From Paramecium octaurelia (lineage: Eukaryota > Ciliophora > Oligohymenophorea > Peniculida > Parameciidae), in assembly GCA_905182995.1 (NCBI GenBank), contig CAJJDP010000065.1:216146-280145 (forward strand): a stretch of 64,000 nucleotides of DNA, read 5' to 3'. Under the pieces are notes generated by a model that was given only the letters and a program-made list of their open reading frames with translations, made no database searches and had not been told where the DNA came from. A program made the translations under genes and the position numbers. Below, piece by piece: positions 13,657 to 25,354 of the stretch (within the stretch, counting starts at the first letter, position 1; each line of letters starts with the position of its first letter).

Positions 13657-14333
13657 TCACTTGTTCAATTAAAAATGTACCCTCTTTTGTGACTGAATAT
13701 CATTGCCATACTGCCCCTTTTTAAATTGACTGTACTTCATTTCCTATTTTAAAATGCTCTTCACTGATTTATTGTCAGCACTTTGACTTCTCTAACTATC
13801 TAATTCTTCTTTCATGAGTTCTTCCTTGATCTATTTGTGTTCACTGATAGATTTCAATTTATCCAGTCTTTTTGAATCAAATGATTTCAATGAATTTTTT
13901 GGTTAGAAATCACACAAAGGAGAATCATTTTTCCTTTTCTTCTTCAATGAAGTCTAAGAAAGAAATCTATCCTCATTTGCCTCCTCAATTTTTTAATGGA
14001 AATCATCTAATTACATTACTATCTCAGCCACTAATTGTATGTCCTTATTAGATTATTGTTCCGATTCTTGCTTACTGTGAATTGATTTATTATCAGCAAA
14101 CGCAGGTGTTTATGGATCATCAATTCGAAATTAACCACGAGTACCTTTTTGCTTTTGAATTGGAGACCTTTTCATTACTCAATTAGAATAAAATACAAAG
14201 GTTGGTTTTTATTTTTCTTCCCATCACTTGAACGATTTGGACCCTTCGATGATTGAGCCGTTTCTTTCATACCAATCGCCAATTCTGATGCTGACTCATC
14301 TGCATTAATTGTACAGCATTACGAACTTCCCAT
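13657..14333 (-). CDS. Small protein with MGSSQCC N terminus and PP1-docking KRVHF motif
   Basis: The start codon is CAT at 14331-14333. A 29-nt intron beginning GTATTTTATTC joins QP to LSPIQKQK and leaves exactly 216 codons (215 residues). A downstream ATG at 14175 lies within this intron region and would give a shorter product, but the 29-nt intron keeps one frame. The N terminus MGSSQCC fits N-myristoylation followed by palmitoylation. Near the C terminus, QKRVHFQLNK contains an RVxF-type site ([R/K]-V-x-F) of the kind that docks protein phosphatase 1. The middle is Ser/Lys rich and looks disordered. A membrane-anchored PP1 regulator is inference; no family was recognised. Confidence 0.7.
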
Positions 14334-14504
14334 TAATTAATCAATTAATAATAAAAAGGAACAAACTAAACCTAAATTTGATATTTTAGGATATAACATT
14401 TGAAATAAACAATAATCCTGAACAAATATTAATTATAAAAAACTACTTGATTAAAACGATAAAGTTTACTTAAATAGATTTTATTATTTTGTTAATATCG
14501 GTTA

Positions 14505-16247
14505 TCAAATAATAAATTATTTAATCTAATCTATGATTTGAGTGTTTGCCGAATTAGCAGCCCTCACTCCATTGTATCTTATGTCCATATTCTAAAACCC
14601 ATGAGGAAGACTTTCAAAAACCTTTAGTTTGATACTTTCCAATCCATTATTTTTACAGCAATGAACAAATTCAACAGAATTATCCAATAATACATCCTCT
14701 GAACCCACAAAAATGACAAAATCTTTGGGAAATTGTTGAATAATTTCCTAAGGAGTTTGAATAGGAGACAAATAATAATCATTGGCTATATCAGATTCAT
14801 CTTTTATATAGCTTTATCTACACAACATTAAGAATCCCATAGGTATTATCTAATCATTCATGCTTTTGAGATTAGAAGGAACTACATCTTACAGATTCAA
14901 ATTAAGAGCTGGATATTATAAGATAACTTTATCTGGAATTCTTTAATTGGTTTCTATTGCTCTGATGACAATTCCCAATGCCAAATTACCTCCAGCTGAA
15001 TCTCCCATCAAAATGATATTTTTTGGACATATGTTGAAGTAGGCAGAACCAAAATGGATTATCCACATGTAATATTGCCAGCAGTCATCAAGTGCCTAAG
15101 GAAAAGGAAATTCAGGGGCTAAACGGTAATCAATTGAAAAGACAACTGTATTATCTAATTAGTTAGCCCATTTTCTTGTATATGATTAATGAGAAAACGA
15201 GGACATTGAGATGAATCCTCCACCATGTATATGTACTATGATATTTGATATAGCATTTAATCCCATTCCTCTGATATCTGTTCTTGATGAAACACAACTT
15301 TCACCAAAAAATGTCAATGGCTATTGTAATTATTAAATATGTTAAGTCTTTTACATCTAAAACTCACTCTTTGTCAATCTTCTCACCACTTACACAATAT
15401 CTCCATTAGATACTTTATGCTTAAAGACTTATTTATTACACATGACTCTAACCCTAATGTCATTTCCATTTTGTTTCTTTCTGATACTTCTGAATGCAAT
15501 TTCATAAAGCTAGTTATTTGGAATGTCAGTCGAATTGGTATTAAAATTATGTAAAGAATCTAAAGTTATTTGATTGAATAGTCTTGGAATATAGATAATT
15601 TTCTTTAATTTAACTTTTTCTAATTGTAATTTAAACCCCGCTTTTACTATTTTTGACTCATCAATAATTCTCCATATCTACAATGCATGTTCAAGAGTAG
15701 GATTTGTGATTGCTTGTGTGGCAGCAAGTTTGGTTTCTTCCTAGTTTGAGATATAATAAAGAGCCTTCAAATTCTTAACAAAACATTACATAGCTTGGAA
15801 TTGATGCTATTTCCCAGTACCAACGTATGCATGTCCTAAAGATATTTTTGAATAAAAGTTGTTTAATTGTTATTTAATTTTGTCTGGTTAATCCAATTTG
15901 ATTATTTCTATGTTTGGAATATTCATGAATTCCTCATCATTAAAAATTGTATTTTTTGGTTTTTTATTGATATAAGGTAACATCTCAGTAACCTATTTTA
16001 TTTTTTAAAGTTCGAAAGCCAAATTTATTGAAATTCTCCTACACTCTTCCATATTAGATAATTCATCAATTTTTGAAAGTACATCATTATAAATAATATT
16101 TAAACATTTCTTCATAAATTTATTATTCCCATCTATGTTATTCAAACTTTCAATTGTATCTTTGAACTCATTTAAAGTCTAAATGATTTTTTAATTATTT
16201 GTTTTCTCAATAATAGCTGTTATATTGATTAATTCTTCTTCATTCAT
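14505..16247 (-). CDS. Hormone-sensitive-lipase-like alpha/beta hydrolase
   Basis: A single uninterrupted frame of 581 codons (580 residues) runs from MNEEELINITAI to a TGA at 14505-14507. The C-terminal half is an HSL-family (alpha/beta-hydrolase fold 3) domain: the oxyanion-hole motif IVHIHGGGFI, the nucleophile elbow MGDSAGGNLA, and a late D and H in SEDVLLD and LPHGFQNM that complete a Ser-Asp-His triad. The N-terminal ~250 residues (helical, with DQPDKIKQQLNNFY) match the position of the extra N-terminal domain in HSL. Expected role: hydrolysis of acylglycerols or other acyl esters. It is divergently paired with the STPGR gene, the starts 151 bp apart. Confidence 0.9.
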
Positions 16248-16398
16248 TTTATATATATATGATAATTTTATATGATTAAAATAGTATAGGTTCAGACAAT
16301 TACTAATTATTTAATACTCAATTATCCTTTAAATTCACATCATATTGAGAAGAAGAGATCTTTATCTATAATTAGCATAATTTATTTTATTAAATATT

Positions 16399-17971
16399 AT
16401 GAAATTTAGTCAATCTCCGAAATCAACCTTAACACAAAATTTCAATCCACCTCCTGGTTACTATATTGGTAATGATTTAAATGATATGCTGAATACTATT
16501 AAGACTAAACCACCTCAATAATAATTCTCAAAATCTGATCGATTTGGTCTTATTTAGGAAATTATACATCCTCAAAGTAAAACCGTCGAAGGATTTGATA
16601 AAATTGCTTATTAAGCTTCATTAAAGCATTCCTTTTAAAATAAGAAATTACAAGATCACAATTACGTTTATTAAGCATAAGTAAGTAAGCTTAATCAATA
16701 ATTGTAGTCATAGCAATATTTGAAGAAGACTCAGGAAGTCGAAAATAAGATGAAGAATTTGCTTATCAAACAAATGGAAAATTGTTTAAACTAATAACTA
16801 GAAATAACACCATCAGGATAATGCGTTTTAGATAAAACTAAACTGTTGCAAAAACTGTAGACTATAGCTCCATTACAAGTACAAATATTCAGCTAAATCT
16901 TAAGCACCCTGGTCCTGGACATTATAATTCAAATTAAACCATAATCAAACCAAGAGTAAGAGGAACTATCATTAAAGAAGACAGTAAAAGAACAACATAC
17001 TAAGAGCCCTTCTTGACTGCAGATGTCATCTATGGAAAATAATTAACCAATAATGGACAACTTGAATCAGAACTTAGTCTCACTCAAAAATAAAAGTAGA
17101 AAAAAATCAAATTCTTATAAGGAGATGAATATAACCTAGAAAAATTATTTGAAAAAGAAAAGAGAAAGAAAGAAAGACAAACTGCTCCACCACCTGGATA
17201 TTATGATATTGAATCCCAGTTTGGAAAAATAACAGAATTGAATTATCAAAATTAATGTTTTGATAGTAGAGAACCAAGATTTAAATATATTGCAGATGAC
17301 AAACCAGGACCTGGCTAATATTCAGCAGATAATCAATTCAATGAAACTGGAGGATATATGTCTAAATTACCTAGATAACCTCCTAAGGATAATATGATTG
17401 TTCCTGTTGGTAATTATATTGTATAAGATTTATCAAAACCTTAAAGAAAGGATGGACTCTTTCCATCTAGTTTTGGTTCTGGATCTAAAAGAATGTAAGA
17501 TGGTATAATTAATAATGACGCTCCTGGCCCTGGTAGTTATGATAATTTGATGTTAAAGAAGAAACAGTTTAAATATGTTTTTAGAAAAAAAGAGAAAAGA
17601 CCTATGTTTGAGAAATGCCCAGAATCATTTGGATTATCAGTTGCAAAAGAATTAGTATCTGTTAATACTACAAAAGAACGCAGCAAGTCTCTATAAAAAC
17701 AAGTATTAATCATATAAAACCTAAGTAATAATCTTCTATGTTCTCCTCTAATGTTCAAAGATTTAAGGATAAAAAGATAACTGAAGAATTGGGTCCAGGA
17801 AGTTATACTGTGCATGACTAATTTACCAAAAGCACTTTTAATAAAGGAAATGATATCTTTGGTAAAGGATAAAGAATCTAATAATAATAAATATAAGAAA
17901 TTGGTCCTGGGGCTTATGATGGTGATTATAAAATACTCAAGAAAAATTTTGTTAGAGATGTTCATTTTTGA
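16399..17971 (+). CDS. Sperm-tail PG-rich repeat (STPGR/SHIPPO) protein
   Basis: The protein has 507 residues after removal of a 26-nt intron (GTACAAATATTCAG...) and a 23-nt intron (GTATTAATCATATAAAACC...). PG-rich repeats are spread along its length: PPPGYY, HPGPGHYN, PPPGYYD, KPGPGQYS, APGPGSYD, LGPGSYTVHD and IGPGAYDGDY. Such proteins line ciliary microtubules, for example as inner-junction or tektin-associated proteins, so an axonemal role is likely. The start ATG at 16399-16401 follows an AT-rich leader. The stop lies in VRDVHF-TGA at 17969-17971. Confidence 0.88.
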
Positions 17972-18766
17972 CTATATAATATGTATAATTCAATTAAAGC
18001 ATTCATTATTGTTTTTAATTAATAAATTTAAGTGTCTCAATTCTATAGAGTAATACTTATAGGTTAAGTATTGGCATCTAAATGAAATATTTAAGACCTA
18101 AATGATGGATACATTTAATTATTAGTAAAGTATCTAAGTAACAATATCTCCAGCTTTTCATTTGTATTTATTTCAATCCTATCGAAAATGCATTATAATA
18201 TGTTTTATTTATTTATCGCAATCCTTCTTTTCAATCTCTAATTTTTGGTTATTTTTTCTTATGAGGTTTAGATGGATAAATCTCCTTAATTAATAGAATT
18301 TTTTTACTGCGAGATGAAAAAATATCTCATCCATAAAAAATCTACCTTGTTTTATCTTTCTATTACTCAGCATAAAGAAAATTAATAAAACCAATGCCTT
18401 ACAATACTTTCTATTATAATTTTGAAATCTAAATTAGCTGATCTTATGTATGTAGTTTTCATAGTATATACCATTGGAAGTGGATGTGATTGATGGATTT
18501 GGCATGAATGTAGTTTTATTCTGTTCTTTTCAATTTTGTATTATGTAAATCCGATACTAATAGTAAGCAGCTTAATTCTGAGGAAATTCTAAATCCTACT
18601 TGTCATCTTCTTATTAAATAGTGAACATAATGTATAATTTGAATAAATCCATTTTTAATTCTATCAATACAGAAAAATAACTGATATTAAAATTCAAAAA
18701 TAATAGATTAAATAATAGCCTTTCTAAATGAGCTAACACTATCATATCAACCTTATCTGAATTATA
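17972..18766. other. Gap of 0.8 kb with decayed-looking minus-strand coding sequence
   Basis: The first ~280 bases show nothing. The remainder on the minus strand contains peptide-like stretches described in the separate pseudogene entry (18250-18652). No RNA gene is visible. Confidence 0.4.
18250..18652 (-). pseudogene. Possible broken small gene
   Basis: On the minus strand, MDLFKLYIMFTIQQ continues as EDDKQDLEFPQNQAAYYQ. After an in-frame TGA the same frame gives FMPNPSITSTSNGIYYENY and then a basic tail. The amino-acid use resembles neighbouring genes. No GT...AG intron of suitable length and phase removes the TGA; the nearest GTAT...AG options are 32 and 37 nt and shift the frame. It may be a pseudogene, or a gene whose splicing I cannot resolve. 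No family recognised. Confidence 0.3.
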
Positions 18767-19573
18767 TCATTGATATTATATGTATTATTAATCATAATCA
18801 TCATCCTCTTTTTGCATGCATGCCAACAAGTCAATAACAGCTTTTTCATATTAAGTCTTTGTTTCTGGTAGATTATAAAAGTTGAGGTAATAATTTTCTA
18901 TTTATTATTCAAAATTCTTTTTATTTTCTGTTTCTTCAAGTTCTTTGAGTTCAGTTATGTATTTTGTAAAAAGACATTATAATAGAGTATCTGCGCTTTT
19001 CAAATTTTTATTTTTAGATACAGAATACAATCCAGAAAACTTTAATTCATCACCCTAACATTCCAAATAATGGACATATTCAATTAAAAACTTCTAGGTT
19101 AACATCGGTGCTATCTTTAATAAAGGAGGGTAATTCGTAAAATTATCAAATTTATTCACTAGTTTAGGTTTGCCTTCAACAATTTCAAATTCAGGATAAG
19201 TGAATCCAAAAAAGAAAACAACACAGTTTTTCTTTGATTTTTCAATAATTTCACAATGAACCCCTATTTGTTTGGCTAATTATATTTGGTTATTGTTAAG
19301 AAATATGCCTGGGGCATCTTAAATGTTTGTTTTGGCTTTATAGTTGCGTACTAAATTCTAGTCAGGTTTTGGTTTTTTTGTGCCTGTTTGTTAAAAACAA
19401 ATAAATCTTCCCAAACGTGATAGAGTTTAAATAACTTGTGTACTTTACTAATTAGAACTCCAAGCATCAGTTTTATCTAAAGGCTTGGAAGAATTCATTC
19501 CCTTCGGCTTACCAATTTTGTTTATTCTTTTTTCGATACCTGGAATTTTGGATCCTTAATTCTATTATTACAT
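18767..19573 (-). CDS. Unknown 268-residue protein
   Basis: An intronless frame of exactly 269 codons runs from MQQQNQGSKIPGIEKRINK to a TGA at 18767-18769. The N terminus is Lys/Gln rich with GTKKPKPDQN. The central part looks like a folded beta-rich domain (KKNCVVFFFGFTYPEFEIVEG) and the C-terminal half is helical (TKYITELKELEETENKKNFE), ending in an acidic EDDDYD. No family is recognised. Its frame is the same as that of the SWI3-like gene upstream, with no TGA in between unless that gene's last intron is removed. Confidence 0.75.
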
Positions 19574-19592
19574 ATTTTATTTAATAAATATA

Positions 19593-21475
19593 TCATTAAT
19601 TATTATCTTCATTATACATTTATAGCTTTTATTAGACAACGATTAATCTCTCAGCAAGTGTTTATTTCTATTTTTCTATTTTTAAAGAAGATATACTTAT
19701 TGTAATTCTAAGATATTTTTTTCATTTAACACAATTTTTTCATACTCTTCCAAGAAAGCAATCTTTTGCTGGATTTTCTCCATTTGAACATTGATGATAG
19801 CATTGATACATTGATTTAATTTATTTTCTTCTTTGACAATTTCAGTTTCAGCCTTTTTGATTGAATTCTCTTTGAAATTAGCAATCAAATTTTGATCTAG
19901 GTCATTCTTAAATATGATAGATAATTAATACTAAACTATTCTAGAGGTTGGTTTGTTATTGTAGCAAATCTGAATGAGTGGTTCCATTGCACAATTTATC
20001 GCCGTTTTGCTATTTCGATTCTTCGTCTTGATTTAAGCGTTTTTGGAAAATGGATATATGATAAGCATATAGATTGGAAGAATCAGAGAAAATTTATGGC
20101 TAATGTTTAAATATTATAAATAATACTTCTTCACTAGCAATTTTACTTGCTAAATCATAAATGGTCCATTTTTACAATTGTTCTTTTCCATCTAAAGAAC
20201 GGCTAATGGAAGATTGCTTTTTTAGTGGATATATTAGAAAATTAATTAAAATCTAAACGACATCTAATTTGACTTTTCTGTTCTCGTTTACAAATTCTGT
20301 AATTTTATCCCAACCTACTTCTGGGTTTTCTTGGATGTAATTTAGCATTTCTGACAATTCCACATCTTTTAATTGTGAATCTGATAATTCAGCCTAATCA
20401 ATTGATTTGTTTATGTTTTTCAATCTTTCTTCAATGTCAGTTCTAAAAAAGTCTTCTGCACAAAGAATGTTTGGGAAATGATTGTTTCCATAGCATTTAA
20501 TACATAGAATAATCTCTTTAATATCTTTAATAGGTTTTTGTTGGTACCAAACTAAATTGCATTTCATTTAACATGAGTCACAAATAGGCCTAATATTATT
20601 TTATCTTGTAACCTTAATTTAAGCGATAATTCTCTTATAGAATCAATAATTTATTATTCACTTAATTAATATTGTAGCGAACTATTTTTCGATTAAAACA
20701 ATTCATTAAATAAATTATCAGGAATAGCAGGTTACGGTATAATTTTGCCTTAGTATTAATCTGAGTCCACTTGAGAATTGATAATTCCCCAATGATTCAA
20801 AAAACCATGAATTCTAACGATTGTACATGCATCAGCAGCTAATTGTCTTCTGCATGCAGTAGTTGTCAAGTAAACATTTGGTGTGTTATAATATAAATTG
20901 ATAATAAAGTTCCTATGTTTTTTATAAAGTGAAGGTGTTTTGTGTTTGTTTTCTTGATTGAAATACTCTTTAAAATTCTCCTTTTCAATTGAATGTATTT
21001 TGTCAATTCTGAACCATGAAGTGCAAGAAGGTACGGTGATTTCATAAGATCTCTTTTTGGTCACGAAAGGATCAGGAGGGAAAATTTCAAAATTCTGAGG
21101 TGCAATTGGTTGATGAATCAAATTCTATTGTATGATGGGTTTGTACGGAGGTGTAGGAGATGGATAAATGATGGGTTGTTTAGATTGTTAAACTTGCATA
21201 CTTTATTGGATTCCTGGATTTAGTGGTGAATATAAGAACTATTATTACGGAGAGAGTATTGCTGGACTAATTTGTAATTATTATTAGGGTATTTATGTTT
21301 GGGAATGTAATGATGTTGTTTGAGACTTATTTTTGATCTAAACTGTTGATTGAGGAGTAGTCTATTGAACAATGCTTTTTGGTATTCGCACAGTGGTATC
21401 GGCATCATGAACAATATATCCATTTGCGACTTTCTTGAGAGTAACTTTAACTTATGGCATTTTCTTTTGATTCAT
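19593..21475 (-). CDS. SWI3/SMARCC-type SWI/SNF subunit (SWIRM-SANT-coiled coil)
   Basis: The start is MNQKKMPQVKVTLKK (CAT at 21473-21475), followed by a Pro/Gln-rich leader. A clear SWIRM domain follows: VPSCTSWF, IHSIEKENFKEYFN, YLTTTACRRQLAADAC and HGFLNHWGIINSQVDSD. Next come paired cysteines CDSC...CIKC in a ZZ-like context, then a SANT-like region (ENPEVGWDKITEFVNEN, LQKWTIYDLASKIASEE), and a C-terminal coiled coil (MIANFKENSIKKAETEIVKEE). This order is that of SWI3/SMARCC subunits of SWI/SNF remodelling complexes in the nucleus. A final 29-nt intron (GTATATCTTC...) leads to the end QQKLQMYNEDNNQ and TGA at 19593-19595. It is divergent from the CX9C gene, with 66 bp between the starts. 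Confidence 0.9.
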
Positions 21476-21541
21476 TTTAATATATATTTTATATATAATT
21501 TATATATATGAAAATTTCTATTTTAATTAATTTTGTATAAA

Positions 21542-21992
21542 ATGAATACAAAGTCATTTGAAGTTTTGATACATTCATAATATGCCTTCCACAGATGCAG
21601 AAATGAAGTGCACAAGTACGAAGATTGTAGATAAACAACATCCCCTATTCCCAAAGATCCTCGTCTTTGTAGAAACACCGCCAGAGAATTGGTAGGATGC
21701 TATAAGGAGGCGTATTTTATATGATGTTTATGATTATTAGAGAACGTATGCACCCATTGTGTTTGGCACCTTTCAACGATGTCAGAGAATGTGTTTTCAA
21801 GGCTGATGGAAATATCTTCAATTGCAAAAAAGAATCACAATAATTCGTTGATTGCCAGATGGATTAAGAAAAATATCAAGATTTCTTGGCTGTAATATAA
21901 TATAATACAAATAGCTTTCAACAGATAAATAAAAAGAAGCTTTACAATTTGATTTCTTCAACTACAGAGGCCATTTCGACAAGTATAGTTGA
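21542..21992 (+). CDS. Quadruple-CX9C (twin CHCH) mitochondrial-type protein, NDUFA8-like
   Basis: The protein has 132 residues after removal of two introns (29 nt, GTATTTTATATG...; 23 nt, GTAATATAATATAATAC...). Four C-x9-C motifs are visible: CRNEVHKYEDC, CRNTARELVGC, CLAPFNDVREC and CKKESQQFVDC. Two twin-CX9C hairpins are typical of small proteins oxidised in the mitochondrial intermembrane space by the Mia40 pathway. The complex I subunit NDUFA8 is the best-known member with four such motifs, so this is the suggested identity. There is no cleavable presequence, as expected. The stop is TGA in HFDKYS at 21990-21992. Confidence 0.82.
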
Positions 21993-22054
21993 GGTAGTAG
22001 TGATTTATAAATATAAAAGACATAATAATATTAATAATATCGATATTTTAATAG

Positions 22055-22887
22055 ATGAGTGATTAGCCTCCCCAATATTAGGAAAACAATAGAACTCAAC
22101 ACCCAAAGAATCATAATCCTCGTTATTCAGACAATAATAATTCCTAGAACAAATAGGGGCACAATTTTAGAGACTCCTATAAGTATGATCATTTTAATCT
22201 CTTATATAGTAAAAATCAGAATCATTATCGTCAAAGCCATGCCAACTACTCTCACAATTACAATAATAATAAATAAAATAATTACAGATACACTCAGAAA
22301 CAAAGAGATCAGCCCTATTACTCTTAATCTGATTCCATTTCTTATGATCAAAAACATTCTGTGCCAACTGAAAATCAACAATAAACCAATAAAGATGTTG
22401 TCTAATTAAACAATCAAGACTCACAATCAAAGAATCAAATTAAAATTGGCGACTCTACTATACAAAATCAATAATTATAGGAAATTGAACAATCGAATAA
22501 AGTTCAGGCGTCTAATGATATACAAGGCCAATCTATAAAAAATACATAGTAATCACAAAATTAAATAAGTGGTTCTCTATCTTCAAATACCAAGGAAATA
22601 TAAAATACAACATCCTATGAAACAAATACAAATGTAAATGCTAAATAAAATGAAACAATCCAAAATAATAAGTAACTTCTTGGCATTTAATAATAATAAT
22701 TGATTTAATAAAAATAAATACCATTATTAGTATAATTTTTGATTCTACCAAATGACACAACTTCACAACCTTAATTGATCCCATTAACATTAGTAATTAT
22801 TAAAGTAATTATCTATAGTAAAATTTAACATAAACATACGAGTAATTAAAGCTATTAATTTAAAATGATGATTAACAATAGATTTGA
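22055..22887 (+). CDS. Asn/Gln-rich low-complexity protein
   Basis: The protein has 268 residues after one 26-nt intron (GTAATTATTAAAGTAATT...) near the 3' end. It starts MSDQPPQYQENNRTQHPKN and is dominated by N, Q, S, Y and H (SHNYNNNKQNNYRYTQKQ; QSQNQISGSLSSNT), a prion-like or RNA-granule-like composition. A more ordered Leu-rich C terminus follows (IPLLVQFLILPNDTT ... TYEQLKLLIQND). No domain is recognised. Of the Gln residues, many are TAA/TAG. Moderately sure it is a real gene, because the frame is long and the intron restores it exactly. Confidence 0.7.
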
Positions 22888-22973
22888 GATGTAATAATGT
22901 GTGTGCATATAAATATTATTAATATAATAAATAACTAAATAAATATACATATTCTGGTTTTACATAAAATAAT

Positions 22974-24533
22974 TCACAAATCAGATTTGCTTTTGTTTTA
23001 TTCTGTATGTGTAAGCTAAACATTTTGTTTAACGAAGGCATAAAGATTCTCCTTGCTAAATTCTTAATCAAAATTAACTGGATTAGATGTAACCTTTGGA
23101 ATGTATAATTTAAATCCAGGGTAGTTTTCAATCTTCACACTTTCCAAATCATTGTGTGACAAATCTATTTGAGCCAATACTAAATTCTCATTGTCCTTCA
23201 ATTCCTTAGCCAAATCTTCAAATTCTGGTTCATAGCTATGATGATAAGATTTATATGTTACCATTTGCTACTAGATGATTGACAAAACTAAACTAAAGTG
23301 TTCTTATTTGAATTTAGAACTAACTCATCGAAAGTATCACCTACAACTTTGAGAACATTTGATGTTTGAGTTGGTATGGGTTGAGATTTTTATTTTCTTG
23401 CAATTTTTCCATTGTTGGCCCCATGAACAAATCTCATTACATTCTCAACAGTGATTTATCCATCGAATTTATAGACTTCGTTAGTTGTCTTGTAATAATA
23501 CAATGAAGGGAATGTGGGAGTATTAATGAACAATTGACCAGTGACTTGATTCAACATGTAATTATCAGAGTAAACAGAAACTACAGTGATTCTTTTTTTG
23601 ATGTTTGGAGCAATCAATTTTAGAACATCCTTTGTTTCTTAACTTTATTGACTCCAAAAGAGAATCAAAGCTGGTGTATTTTTATTAAATATGGATGCAT
23701 AGCTTTTGTTGTCTAATTCCTCAAATGATGGAGTTGAATTCTCATATAGGAAATTTGTTAATTTTTCTAAGGTTATCTAATCTGTGAATTCCTTTCTTCT
23801 CTCTTCAAATGTTCTAAATAGGACTATCTATCCTTCATCTACATCGTATAATTTCTACAACTATATTTAACTATCTTACTCTGGCATAAGCTGAAGTGGT
23901 ATAACCAAATTTCAAATTGGGAAATATTTTGGCAGCCAAGGAATAAATCTGTAACTCTGGTTATTGAGAATCCTTAACGAAATATAATAGACTCAAATTG
24001 TTATCACTTAAAAACTAAAATAGTGAGATCTTCATTAATACCTTGTAAACATCATCGATTTCATCAACTCTTACTAATTTATCCTCAAGAGCTTAAGTTA
24101 CAAAATTCATTAATCCATTAGCACTTCTATCGCCATTATAAGGTACTGCATGTCCTTTAATGAGCAATATTATTGTTGGGAAACTTGATACTTTGTATCT
24201 ATTTTTCAAATTAAATTAATCAACCTGTTCATAGCTTACTTTTCCTGATCTCCACCATTCAGTTTGGCAACGATAAAAGGTTGACCAGCTTGTTTCACTT
24301 GTGTAGCAAATTGAGAGTACTCGGGGGCAAATTGTTTACAATGACCACACCTATAATGAAAGGTAAAATATCAATTTAAACCATGATGCATAAAACTCAA
24401 CCAATAAGTAATCATACTACTTGATAGCAGCATTTATAGTATTATCATTAAGTACTAACACATCTTCATCATATGGGAATGTGTATCCGAATGCTGATAA
24501 TCCAAGCAAACAAAGTATTAAAAACTTTAGCAT
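22974..24533 (-). CDS. Protein disulfide isomerase with one intact and one degenerate active site
   Basis: The protein has 500 residues after two introns (31 nt starting GTTTAAATTG, lying inside the first active-site codon; 26 nt GTAACATATAAATC...). The signal peptide is MLKFLILCLLGLSAFG. The first thioredoxin domain has EFYASWCGHCKQFAPEYSQF with an intact CGHC pair. The second, near 23240-23320, reads VQFCQSSSSKCYEPEFEDL, so the CxxC is replaced by SSKC. The C terminus ...NKSKSDL fits a KDEL-type ER-retrieval signal. Expected role: oxidation and isomerisation of disulfides in the ER lumen, with the second site at most a half-site. It could matter for folding cysteine-rich surface proteins such as the one encoded at 42.3 kb. 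Confidence 0.9.
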
Positions 24534-25354
24534 AATTAAATATATCAATTTTTCAGATTTCTAATTAAAATTAATAAAGACCCTTTAAATGATGGCAAAC
24601 TACTACCTGATGATATAAAATTTCCTTTTAAATAAAAATTTTATACTATTAATAGTGATTTGAATAAACTTCATATCTCAAAATTATATGTTTTCTAAAT
24701 AATATACAGAACAGAACATTTTCAGTATGGGATTAGAATTATAAAACTAATAATTCATTGTAGATTAATATCTTAGTCGATTATCTTCAAATGGAGTTAA
24801 AATGATTAGAATATATAATATCTACTAAGTAATAAATATTTAAGAGTTAAGTAATATTAATCATATACATGAATCATAATACAAAAATTATTTTTTACTT
24901 AACTGGAATATCATTTTTAATCCATTAGACTTTTATTTATGAGTTACTTAGGTATTTTCAAGATAAATAGAGAAGTAGATTTTGTAAATTCCAATAATCT
25001 ATCAATTATTTCAAAAGCGCTCCTTGCAACTTCCTTATTTTGGTCTATGTTTAATCTAAATATAATTGATTTACTATTCTAATTATGCTCTCAAATTGAT
25101 ATTTTTGCATTAAATTGCGGCTTTATTAACTTATAGATGAGTAGCTAACTCGGTGGTAAAGTTGTGGTATATTTTATACTATCAAAGCAATTAAGAATAT
25201 TTTTGATGGTGTCAGAATAATGTAGATATTTCTTGATTCATCCACTCAGTGGGGATGGATGGGATAAGATTTAAATGCGAATAATAATTTATACAGGCAA
25301 AGTTATATAAAATAATATTAAGTGAATACAAAATTTATATATATAATTACTGTT
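24534..25354. other. 0.8-kb gap containing a possible gene relic
   Basis: The 5' flank of the PDI gene (24534-24880) shows nothing clear. The part from 24911 to about 25250 contains the minus-strand relic listed separately. A tRNA A-box-like string at 25140-25160 has no matching B box. Confidence 0.4.
24911..25250 (-). pseudogene. Probable degraded coding fragment
   Basis: The minus strand reads KYLHYSDTIKNILNCFDS ... TTLPPSQLLIYKLIKPQFNA, then an in-frame TGA, then SIIFRLNIDQNKEVARSAFE ... LLEFTKSTSLFILKIPKQL to a TGA at 24911-24913. Residue use is typical of real protein, but there is no start codon upstream and no phase-neutral short intron removes the TGA. A decayed duplicate is the simplest reading. 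Family not recognised. Confidence 0.35.

Noticed and set aside
15326-15360. Candidate 34-nt intron in the lipase gene (GTAAAAGACTTAAC...)
   Set aside because: The frame is open straight through (EFQMQKTQHIQQLQQPLTFF) and the whole gene is an exact multiple of three without it; removing it brings in a TGA.
25139-25215. Possible tRNA (TAGCTAACTCGGTGG resembles an A box)
   Set aside because: No GGTTCRANTCC-like B box and no cloverleaf could be folded by eye; the minus strand reads as decayed coding sequence.
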